A stretch of 64,000 bases of DNA, taken from contig NZ_CP187926.1 in NCBI RefSeq assembly GCF_049933045.1, positions 1,922,001 through 1,986,000 of the forward strand. The letters run 5' to 3'. This DNA is from Pseudocolwellia sp049933045 (GTDB taxonomy: Bacteria > Pseudomonadota > Gammaproteobacteria > Enterobacterales > Alteromonadaceae). Positions 44,522-52,329 of this stretch are shown here, one piece after another. The notes below the pieces were generated by a model. It worked only from the letters and a program-made list of their open reading frames with translations, was not told the origin of the DNA and ran no database searches. The position numbers and the translations under genes were made by a program. The first letter of the stretch is position 1. Every line of letters starts with the position of its first letter.

Positions 44522-45613
44522 TTATTTATCCATCATTTTTTTAAACATTTTCTCAAATGCTATTTGCATTTCAGGGCTTTGATCAGTCCTTGGTTGATTA
44601 AGTTTTTTAATCAACTCTGCTTGCCTATAATCAGGCACATCTCCATAACTATACAAAGTAGTTAATACGCCAGCATGCCCTAAGTTTTGGCTCCATGCTT
44701 TAAATTCTTCAGGGCTTTGGCACAGTTGCTCGCCTATTCTAACTAAGGTGTCTCTAAAGCTATGTGGGTTAAAATATTGCACCCCTGCCTTTTCAAAAGC
44801 ACGTTTAAATAGTTCACGAATAGGGTTAGCGGTAGACCAGTGTTCTTTTAATAAACCACAAGCACTAAACTTCTTATCGTTGGTATTGGCTACTTTAGTT
44901 TTAGGGAATAGCGGATCATCATGGCTAAATAACAATTCTGTTTTTAAGTGTTCTACCCACTCAGTTAATATCTGAACTGGCAATTCACCTACAGGAAAAA
45001 AGTAAGTAGTGAATGTCTTACTAAACTTGGTTTTAACTTCCCTTGCATCCTGAAACACTGAACCATTGACTAAATCAACATGCTTAATTTTAAATGATGT
45101 TATTGCCGTATCTCTTGCCCCTGTTAATAAAGTAAATGCCATTAACGCCCTATTCCGTTTTTCAATGTCTGTAGTACTAGGCATATTATTGAGCACATGA
45201 ATTATTTGCTCTAGTGTCGCGACGGGTTTTTTACGTTTGGCTCCAGCAATTCGCGTATCTTTTTCTGACAGGTTAAAGTAATCAGCATCTGTATAATTAA
45301 AACGTGATTTATAGCCTGTTTGTTGCGCCAGCCATTGAAAGAAAACCTTTAAATGATTACATGTACCATTGATTGTAGATTTACTTAAATTTTCACCTGT
45401 TTTTAAACTTTTCTGTGTCAGTAAGTTATTTTTAAACCCTACCGCTTGATTAAAGTGAAAGGCTTTAAAATCTTTAAATTTATTGTATTGTTCAAAGCGA
45501 ATTATAGCTTTAGCAATACAGTCAATTGATGCTTCGCTATGACGCTTTGCCTCCTTCATAAAAGTAAAATATTTACGCTTCATTCTTTCATTATTTATAT
45601 TGTGGTTTGTCAT
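44522..45613 (-). CDS. Second tyrosine recombinase
   Basis: About 363 residues. The ATG at 45613 has GAAGG upstream and is preferred to an earlier TTG that abuts the upstream stop. An SAM-like core-binding domain (about 10-125; FKAFHFNQAVGFKNNLLTQ) precedes the catalytic domain: LLTGARDTAITSF (first Arg), NPHSFRDTLVRIG (HxxR), LGHAGVLTTLYSYG (late His and Tyr region). It belongs to a recombinase type paired with a small HTH/zinc protein, which is exactly the upstream gene here. It differs clearly from the integrase at the left end. Confidence 0.85.
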   Translation of the reverse strand: MTNHNINNERMKRKYFTFMKEAKRHSEASIDCIAKAIIRFEQYNKFKDFKAFHFNQAVGFKNNLLTQKSLKTGENLSKSTINGTCNHLKVFFQWLAQQTGYKSRFNYTDADYFNLSEKDTRIAGAKRKKPVATLEQIIHVLNNMPSTTDIEKRNRALMAFTLLTGARDTAITSFKIKHVDLVNGSVFQDAREVKTKFSKTFTTYFFPVGELPVQILTEWVEHLKTELLFSHDDPLFPKTKVANTNDKKFSACGLLKEHWSTANPIRELFKRAFEKAGVQYFNPHSFRDTLVRIGEQLCQSPEEFKAWSQNLGHAGVLTTLYSYGDVPDYRQAELIKKLNQPRTDQSPEMQIAFEKMFKKMMDK

Positions 45614-45661
45614 GCTGATACCTTCATTATTTAAAGCACTGTTTACGGGGTTATTAAACAA

Positions 45662-46093
45662 CTAACCTAATCGTTTTTGTTGCAACGGTAAGATCACCGC
45701 GAAATGTCGCTGTAATACACCTAAGTCAGTTAATTTAAAGTATCTATTCATTGATGAATGACAAACATTGCAGCTTGCTTTTATCCGTCCATACCTTGAA
45801 TTTTCCGTTTCAAAAACAGTTGAATCTTGAAGTGGATTCCTTGGTGATCTGCATTTCATGCAATAGATTTCACCTAACTCACAAGGGCGCTTATTAATAC
45901 ATCTAAGGTCTTTAATAAACTGTTTTAAATCAGTACCTAAAATAATATACGGTCGTTGGTTATCAATCCGCTTTAACCCTCTTCTAAGCCACGTTTTAAC
46001 AGTGCTTTTATGCACCTCATAAAGTAAGGCTATTTCACTAACTGAATAATTTCGGTTAATTTTGCATTTGTTTGGGTTATATCGCTTAGCCAT
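45662..46093 (-). CDS. HTH protein with a zinc-ribbon, partner of the recombinase
   Basis: 143 residues. YSVSEIALLYEVHKSTVKTWLRRGLKRID is a clear helix-turn-helix. IYCMKCRSPRNP and ASCNVCHSSMNRYF provide two CxxC pairs that should bind one zinc. The ATG follows GGGGGATTT. It lies directly upstream of the second recombinase gene and is probably its DNA-targeting or regulatory partner; that role is inferred from position. Confidence 0.7.
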   Translation of the reverse strand: MAKRYNPNKCKINRNYSVSEIALLYEVHKSTVKTWLRRGLKRIDNQRPYIILGTDLKQFIKDLRCINKRPCELGEIYCMKCRSPRNPLQDSTVFETENSRYGRIKASCNVCHSSMNRYFKLTDLGVLQRHFAVILPLQQKRLG

Positions 46094-46192
46094 AAATCCC
46101 CCAGAGAATAATGAATAAAAAATACAGCTCTAGCGGTAAACATTGCATGCACCGCATAAGTTTAAGTATTACTAAGTTCAGGCTATTCATAA

Positions 46193-46390
46193 TTAAGCCT
46201 CTGCGCTTTTACTAGCTGCTATTTTATCTTCTAGCCATTGTTCTATATCGGCTTCAAGCCAACCAATGGCACGATCCCCTAATGATATACTTTGCGGAAA
46301 TTCTCCCTTGCTCATGCGTAAATAAATACTGCTACGTGATAAACCTGTTTTATCTATTACTACTGGTAAACGATTAATTTTGTTAGACAT
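46193..46390 (-). CDS. alpA: AlpA-family regulator/excisionase
   Basis: 65 residues with the MerR-like winged helix of AlpA proteins: LPVVIDKTGLSRSSIYLRMSKGEFPQSISLGDRAIGWLEADIEQWL. AlpA in P4-like elements activates the integrase or acts in excision. It is the usual companion of the P4-type integrase at the island's left end. Confidence 0.9.
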   Translation of the reverse strand: MSNKINRLPVVIDKTGLSRSSIYLRMSKGEFPQSISLGDRAIGWLEADIEQWLEDKIAASKSAEA

Positions 46391-46567
46391 GTTAAGTACT
46401 CTTAGTTGTGCAATGAATGAACCGAGAGCTTAACGGGGGGATTTAGGGGATATAATGCGGGCATTAAACACACGCAAGCCACGTTTAACATGGCTTTAAT
46501 AATTTATGTTTTTTTAGCTGAATTGTTTTTTTTGGCGCTAGAGCATAAAGGATGGTGTGTTCTGTCG

Positions 46568-46583
46568 GGGGAAAGTTTTCCCC
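46568..46583. other. GGGGAAA/TTTCCCC hairpin
   Basis: GGGGAAAGTTTTCCCC is a perfect 7-bp inverted repeat with a two-base centre, ten bases past the stop of the 46593 gene. No T run follows on the minus strand. It may be a 3'-end structure or a protein-binding site. Confidence 0.45.
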
Positions 46584-46592
46584 TAACTTTCG

Positions 46593-47402
46593 TTAATTTT
46601 TTAAAATTCTTGTGATATTTGCAGCACTTCCGCCCTGTGCAATAGGCATTTTTGATATTTGATAAGCGTACCAGCCTTTAGTTTTTTTAGGTTGATTTGG
46701 TTTATGAGGGTTTTCACGTTGAAGCTTTTCGTACTCTTCTTGCCAGCTTTGATACATGGCTTGAGTTTTAGCTTTTCGTAATTCTTTTTTATCAATATTT
46801 GGACTGTAATTTTTAGTGGCTGGCGGTTGTTTAATATTGAGCGCATGTTCTATTTTATCTCTATCAAGCAAAAGCTTGTCACCTTCAAAATATAAAAGCT
46901 CATTAATAGGTAATATACTTTGATTAACAACCAGTGTTAGCGGTTCAACATTTAAAACAACACTTTTACGCCCTGCTTTACTTGATAACGCACCTAGTGA
47001 AATGCTCTTTTGATCAGCTTTATAGCTAATATCAGAAGATAAACCCAATAATTCAGCAATAAGTACCGCCAGTTGTTTAATGCTTATTTGCCACTGTTTA
47101 AGCTGTTCAGGCGGTATTGTCATTCGTCCCACTTGCTCATGCATAATTGGATCTTCGCAAACAGCATAATAACGAGTTTTATTAGGGTATGAATGTGGTA
47201 TTACATCAAGAGTACAATTTTTTTCACAATATCTGCATTGAATGTTCTTTGCTGTTGAAATTGGCGTTATCAGCTTATTGTCCAGCATTAAGGTAAATGC
47301 TTGCTCTTGCCATAAGTTAACCGAAAAGCAACTTAAAACAAGCTTATGGCTCTTTAGCGTTAGCGAGTTTAATAGCAATAATAAAACTTGATCTACATGC
47401 AT
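46593..47402 (-). CDS. Unknown island protein with a Cys cluster
   Basis: 269 residues, not recognised. CRYCEKNC followed about 20 residues later by CEDP could bind zinc. A basic C-terminal part (KKELRKAKTQAMYQSWQEEYEKLQREN, HKPNQPKKTKGW) may contact nucleic acid. Its ATG overlaps the end of the upstream 394-residue gene by ten bases, so the two are translationally coupled and probably act together. Confidence 0.5.
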   Translation of the reverse strand: MHVDQVLLLLLNSLTLKSHKLVLSCFSVNLWQEQAFTLMLDNKLITPISTAKNIQCRYCEKNCTLDVIPHSYPNKTRYYAVCEDPIMHEQVGRMTIPPEQLKQWQISIKQLAVLIAELLGLSSDISYKADQKSISLGALSSKAGRKSVVLNVEPLTLVVNQSILPINELLYFEGDKLLLDRDKIEHALNIKQPPATKNYSPNIDKKELRKAKTQAMYQSWQEEYEKLQRENPHKPNQPKKTKGWYAYQISKMPIAQGGSAANITRILKN

Positions 47403-48577
47403 GGTAAGCTCAAGTTTAATGGCAGTGCTTCAATGCCTGAAGCGGCTAAAATTTCACTAATTAATATATCGTCATCACTACAGCCTAAGTTACATTTATC
47501 AGGCATTGATATTGATACAACTTTAGCTGGTTTCGTTCTCATAGCATTAGGCTTAAAAAATACTTTTAACTTTACGGCACTAATATATTCAGTTTGAAAG
47601 CGTATTTTTAACAATCTATCACGTACAGCGTCTTTATTTTTATCTGGGGATATACACACTGTTACATGGCTTGAAGGGTTATTTTTACATGTAAGCTCTG
47701 CTGATAATATTTGAACTGTATAAATATCTGATTCATTGGGAATATCAAACTCAAAGCCAGCTTCAAAAATAGGTTCAAGATCATAGCTTTTATTTTCAAC
47801 GTAGGGAGTAAAGTTAGTTAATTTAGCTTTTAAAATATATAAAGCAAAAAGCTCTTGTAAATGAGGAATGTTTTTAGCGTTTTTCCTTGCATATAAATCT
47901 AATGTTGCCGTGTGTTCACAATATACAAAAACTATTTCAAAGGCCATTTGATGCGGTAAACTTTGTAAGTCATTATCAACCCACTCTATAGCTGTTTTGG
48001 CAAAGTCTTCAGGGAAAGCAAAAAAGTAATCATTTTTTCCCCGTTTATAGTGATCAATTTTACACTGTTTACCACGTCCTTCATTCTTAAAAAAATATTC
48101 ACCTATCGCTTGAGCTAACAATTCAATATCGTTATCACTAAAATGTTGTTCTAATATTGGAAGTTGATTTATTTTTGTCCAATAAGATGAAGGGATGATT
48201 CTAGTTTGATATAACATTGACGCACCTTGCCAATATTCAGGGCTATCAAGGAACGCCCACATTGCTTTACCATGTAAACCAGAAATTGCTTGTAAACTAT
48301 CAATAAACTGGTGGTTTACAAATTCTTTAGCTTCTTCAATTAATGAAATAATGCCAGCATCAGTGGCTAAAGCATGAACTTTTTGAAAGTCTGAATCTAT
48401 TCTATGGCGGGTATCATCACTTAAAGTTAAAAATGCTTCAAAAATAGTATCTGCATTATTTTCCTTTATTGCATAAAGATCTAAAGGGAAATCAATCTTG
48501 TTTTTTTCGAAGTATTGAAGCAAAAATATATTGTACACATTTCTAAAAAATTGCTTTGGTGAATACGGCTCTGCCAT
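47393..48577 (-). CDS. Unknown island protein, coupled to the 269-residue gene
   Basis: 394 residues, soluble, not recognised. The N-terminal half is helical (SPKQFFRNVYNIFLLQYFEKN). Middle features include FKNEGRGKQCKIDHYKRGKNDYFFAFPEDFAKTAIEW. The C-terminal half is beta-rich (YTVQILSAELTCKNNPSSHVTVCISPDKNKDAVRDRLL). No catalytic motif stands out. It overlaps the downstream Cys-cluster gene by ten bases and lies about 100 bases downstream of herA. Confidence 0.5.
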   Translation of the reverse strand: MAEPYSPKQFFRNVYNIFLLQYFEKNKIDFPLDLYAIKENNADTIFEAFLTLSDDTRHRIDSDFQKVHALATDAGIISLIEEAKEFVNHQFIDSLQAISGLHGKAMWAFLDSPEYWQGASMLYQTRIIPSSYWTKINQLPILEQHFSDNDIELLAQAIGEYFFKNEGRGKQCKIDHYKRGKNDYFFAFPEDFAKTAIEWVDNDLQSLPHQMAFEIVFVYCEHTATLDLYARKNAKNIPHLQELFALYILKAKLTNFTPYVENKSYDLEPIFEAGFEFDIPNESDIYTVQILSAELTCKNNPSSHVTVCISPDKNKDAVRDRLLKIRFQTEYISAVKLKVFFKPNAMRTKPAKVVSISMPDKCNLGCSDDDILISEILAASGIEALPLNLSLPCM

Positions 48578-48677
48578 CCAAGTTCCTTTTGTTCAAAATT
48601 CAGACACAACAAACTGTACCAGTTAACACCTCATAGGAAAAGGTAATCGCTTAATCAACTTAGCATTATTTAATTAG

Positions 48678-50501
48678 TTAAAGGAAAAACTTAAATGTTT
48701 TGCTATTGGGTTGATCAACTTCGTTAAGTTCTTTTATTTTAAGTTTCAATGGAATTTGAGTAGAGATACCACTAAAAATACAAACTCCCGTTGGCAATGT
48801 AGGTATGGATTCTTCAGTTATTTTATCGATGTATGAAACAGCTTTAGATATAGCGCTTAGATCACGTTCATTAACTAACCTATGGATAAAGTAGTTATGT
48901 GCTTGCGACGTTATTGTATTCGAAATATCGTTAGGTCTTTGACTAGATATTGTTAAAAAAACTCCAAACTTCCTACCTTCTTTGATTATTTCCTCAAATG
49001 TTTCTAGCCTGTGATCTTTCCAGCTCTCCGTTTCTCTAAATGATTCATTTGAAAGAATATTATGCGCCTCATCTATAATAATATTTAGTGAGGTGTTATT
49101 ACGAGAACCTTTTTTCTTATCATACTCAGTCTTAGCAACAAGAAGTGGTATTAGCTTTTTAATGTCAGTATTTGTTTTATCTAAAGAGATTACAACAAAG
49201 TTACCTCCGTTCCAAAAGTCTTTATCCGCGCCTGAAAAATCTAATACTTTATCAAGATATTTTTGCTTTTGTTTTATCTTGCCTATAACAGGTCGGACAT
49301 GCTCATTAACAGCTTTATCAAAAATTAAATCTTCCACTAGCTGAATGTAAATAAAAGTTAAAAAGTTATCAAAATCATTATTACCGAGCGAGAACTTACT
49401 TATAAAATTAGCGAGTGTAGTTTTATGTATGTTATCGCTATTAGTATTATTTACCCAGCCATTATTAGTTGTATTTTGAGCATTAACTTTTACATTACCA
49501 GAAGAGTACATTTCTAAATCTTTGGCTATATCATCATCGCATTGAAGAATGGAGTGGAAATAATTTATAATAGTATAAAATTTCGCTTTATCAGATATAA
49601 CTAAAAGATTGGTTAGCTGTGAATTTAAAATATTTCTAGTATACTCATTTGGATCTTGGGCACCTTTAACTTTACTATATTTTTTTAGTGCCCTATCTAA
49701 AAATGGTTTTTGAGTTTTTTCTGTTGCTTCACATATTATTGATAATACTTCAAGATCCAATATCCCTTTACCTGATAGAGGAATACGAGAACCTCCTTTA
49801 CCGCTAGTTTTCAAATCATAAACGTGTTTATTCTCTGTAATACAAGTATCTGCCGTATATTCACCATTAAAGTCAAAAAGTAAAAACTTACATTTTTCAA
49901 TAAAGTTTGACTTACCTAATTGACCCTCAATAGTTGAATAAGCGGCTTTATAAATAGATGTTAATGTATTAGATTTCCCACTCCCTGTATTACCAAAAAT
50001 AGCCATATGAGTATTCATTAACCCATCAATAGGTAATGATATTAAAAGATTATCTGAATGAGTTTCAGCTATATTTATCGATTTATTTTCTTTAACATCA
50101 CCAATATTATGAATTATTTTAATTTTATCAGAAGTTAGTACGTAAGCTTCATTACCTATTAGAGGTAATTCAGTTGAACCACCAATAAATTTATTCTTTC
50201 GGTTAATAAAGCCTGATAATGAAATAGTTAGAAAACGTTGATAAGTAGCGATAGTTTCATTTGATGAATAAGGTTTATTTTTGTCTTCTATTATTTTTTC
50301 ACCTTCAACTTTACCAATAAGGCTAATAAAGCCTTTTCGGATCTCTATAAAGCTGCCAACCGAAACATTTTTAATAATTGTACCGTTGTAAAATAACTCT
50401 GAAAGGTTTTTATTTTTATCAACTCTTACAGAAATAACTCGCCCTTGGACTTCGCAAACTTCGCCTACCTTTAGTACTGAATCCATTACTTGATTATTCA
50501 A
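48678..50501 (-). CDS. herA: HerA-type ATPase of a SIR2-HerA defence pair
   Basis: 607 residues. An N-terminal HAS-barrel (EVCEVQGRVISVRV, GSFIEIRKGFISLIGKVEG) precedes the FtsK/HerA motor: Walker A GNTGSGKSNT (from residue 170), Walker B LNIIIDEAHNIL, sensor LTISSQRPNDIS with an Arg nearby. The start is TTG at 50501, overlapping the SIR2 stop as TTGA with GAGAGG upstream; the first ATG (50486) is too far from that ribosome site. HerA assembles with SIR2 in a known antiphage complex that depletes NAD+. Confidence 0.88.
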   Translation of the reverse strand: MNNQVMDSVLKVGEVCEVQGRVISVRVDKNKNLSELFYNGTIIKNVSVGSFIEIRKGFISLIGKVEGEKIIEDKNKPYSSNETIATYQRFLTISLSGFINRKNKFIGGSTELPLIGNEAYVLTSDKIKIIHNIGDVKENKSINIAETHSDNLLISLPIDGLMNTHMAIFGNTGSGKSNTLTSIYKAAYSTIEGQLGKSNFIEKCKFLLFDFNGEYTADTCITENKHVYDLKTSGKGGSRIPLSGKGILDLEVLSIICEATEKTQKPFLDRALKKYSKVKGAQDPNEYTRNILNSQLTNLLVISDKAKFYTIINYFHSILQCDDDIAKDLEMYSSGNVKVNAQNTTNNGWVNNTNSDNIHKTTLANFISKFSLGNNDFDNFLTFIYIQLVEDLIFDKAVNEHVRPVIGKIKQKQKYLDKVLDFSGADKDFWNGGNFVVISLDKTNTDIKKLIPLLVAKTEYDKKKGSRNNTSLNIIIDEAHNILSNESFRETESWKDHRLETFEEIIKEGRKFGVFLTISSQRPNDISNTITSQAHNYFIHRLVNERDLSAISKAVSYIDKITEESIPTLPTGVCIFSGISTQIPLKLKIKELNEVDQPNSKTFKFFL

Positions 50502-51637
50502 GATGACCTCTCAACACTTAAATAACAGCTAATAGCTTCATTAAATTGTTCAAAACAAAGTGTTTCGTTCTTTTCAGGGAAAATAATATCAACATTATTA
50601 TATCGGTCAAATATTTGAATCAAGCTCTGTGAGGCTGCTTCATCATAAGCAAATATCATAATTTTTAAAGTAGAATTTCTTAATGCTCTTTTGGTAAGAT
50701 CTAAAATGTGTTCATCAGCAAAGGAAAAACCAAAGGCAACGAGAGTTGTTTGCTCTTTATCAAGCTCATTAGAGTAGAGGCGCATTAAATCATAATATGT
50801 ATGGTTTAATAACACTGTTTTGAATTTCTCTTTCTTAGGAAATATTAAAGTGTACTCATCTACCAGTTTCTTTTTCTGCTCTAAATCAATATCTTCATAA
50901 ATCCCCTTGTGTTCAACATTATAAACTATCTTATCTTTATTCTTTTTTTCTTTACCAGACTTCCAAGATAAAGAGCCATGCATTTTAATTAAGTTTAAAA
51001 CAGGTAATTCAACTTTATAGTCATAGACTGCACTTGATTCATAAAATACACGACTAAAACTTCTTGTATCATACTGATACTCATTACACAGTGAAGATCT
51101 ATTCTGAAAACCATCGTTAAGCACAACCCCTTTATGTTTTAACGCTGCTTTCTCAACAAAAAGATCATAATTGGTGGTAAATATATTAACTTTTTTGGGT
51201 AATAGTTGGGTTTTTCGTTGTTGTAACATAAGCAGTAAATGAGAAACTAATGTCTCATATTGAATTAGTACATTTTCTACTTTAATACTTAATGGCACAT
51301 TTTCTGTTGGTTGATATGGCCTGTTAGTAACAACCTGTTGAGTTTTTTCACTAGTCAACAATGGTAGAACTGGCTCAAAAATAGGGAAACCATGAATTAA
51401 TCGATTTGTAGGTTCTTGTACTTTACCAATAAAGTCATATTCCAACTCCAAGGCACCTTCTATATCACCTTTATCATATAGCTCTTGTAGCTTAGACTCA
51501 ATATCACCAGCTACTGAAATAGCGGGATTGGAAGCACCCGAACCAAGTAATATATTTATATTTGAAGATTGAAAAACTCTTGCCATGTACTCAATGAAAT
51601 ATTCATCTTTAGGTAGAAACTGCTTAAAGTTAGCCAT
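50498..51637 (-). CDS. SIR2-domain effector of a SIR2-HerA defence pair
   Basis: About 379 residues from the ATG at 51637 (MANFKQFLPKDEYF), chosen because AAGGA lies seven bases upstream. NINILLGSGASNPA is the NAD-binding loop. VNIFTTNYDLFVEKA and LIKMHGSLSW carry the Asn/Asp and His of the SIR2 active site. VAFGFSFADEHILDL closes the Rossmann fold. SIR2 proteins of this class hydrolyse NAD+ when a phage is sensed. Overlap with herA indicates a two-gene operon, and the right island border is about 330 bases upstream. Confidence 0.88.
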   Translation of the reverse strand: MANFKQFLPKDEYFIEYMARVFQSSNINILLGSGASNPAISVAGDIESKLQELYDKGDIEGALELEYDFIGKVQEPTNRLIHGFPIFEPVLPLLTSEKTQQVVTNRPYQPTENVPLSIKVENVLIQYETLVSHLLLMLQQRKTQLLPKKVNIFTTNYDLFVEKAALKHKGVVLNDGFQNRSSLCNEYQYDTRSFSRVFYESSAVYDYKVELPVLNLIKMHGSLSWKSGKEKKNKDKIVYNVEHKGIYEDIDLEQKKKLVDEYTLIFPKKEKFKTVLLNHTYYDLMRLYSNELDKEQTTLVAFGFSFADEHILDLTKRALRNSTLKIMIFAYDEAASQSLIQIFDRYNNVDIIFPEKNETLCFEQFNEAISCYLSVERSS

Positions 51638-51893
51638 ATAAATCCTTTTTATCTGAATAGCCATACTAACTGACTGATAAATTAAATAAAACAACAGATT
51701 AAATTATAATGACCTGAGGGTATATAACGCTGTAATATCTAGCTTCGAGTAATTTAACCACTTAGAATATTTCTAATTGCAGAAGAAAATTATTGTAATA
51801 ATATTTACTTGTGCTTTAAGCTTTGATTATCCATTTTGTAAACATTACAAAACAGCTAAAATCTAACATAAAAATAGAGTGACTTTACTTTTT

Positions 51894-51914
51894 AGTAGTA
51901 CCAAAGGTAGTACC
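51894..51914. promoter_or_regulatory. AGTAGTACC sites at the right island end
   Basis: AGTAGTACC (51894-51902) and GGTAGTACC (51906-51914), followed by AAAAATACAAC, mirror the motif cluster and the AAAATACAAC beside attL. They lie about 55 bases inside attR, consistent with integrase arm sites. Confidence 0.6.
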
Positions 51915-51969
51915 GATAAAAATACAACACTACAAAACTTATAATTAACAATAAGATATCAGCCAGAGA

Positions 51970-51999
51970 CGAGTCCAGTAGCGGCACCAAATCAGGGTT
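51970..51999 (+). other. attR: degraded copy of the tRNA-Val 3' end
   Basis: CGAGTCCAGTAGCG then GCACCAAATCAGGGTT repeats the tRNA-Val 3' end and its flank with AG deleted and one substitution. It is followed by a hairpin like the tRNA terminator. It marks the right end of an island of roughly 11.4 kb. Confidence 0.8.
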
Positions 52000-52329
52000 C
52001 TTAGAACCTAAAAAAACCAGAAACTCTTTAGTAATAAAGACTTCTGGTTTTTTTATGTCTGCTGAATATCAATATTATTATGTTTGATTTATCTTTTTAG
52101 CGGTACTAAAAGCGGTACCAGACAAATCAAGTAACCTGCAGTACTCCTTAAATACATCAATTCACCTTATTTTCGGTTAAGTATTTAATATCTAACCACT
52201 CACACGATGCATAGTAATTACTTTTCCGTTGCTCAGTTCGAAACTATATAGTTTTCACTGTATCTTAAATAAACATTCTCGCTAGGTACCCGGTAAGGAT
52301 GCAAGTTCTTTGAAACCCAATTTGAAAAA
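52000..52329. other. Flank beyond attR with a terminator-like hairpin and more GGTAC sites
   Basis: AACCAGAA...TTCTGGTT plus a T run (about 52015-52053) resembles the tRNA-Val terminator. AGCGGTACT (about 52100) and AGCGGTACC (52111-52119) echo the arm-site motif after a CTTTTTAG stretch, as on the left. No gene is visible. This may be the scar of a second, lost island. Confidence 0.5.

Noticed and set aside
44388..44582. Short plus-strand open frame overlapping the second recombinase end
   Set aside because: It overlaps the conserved 3' end of the recombinase gene and lacks a ribosome site.
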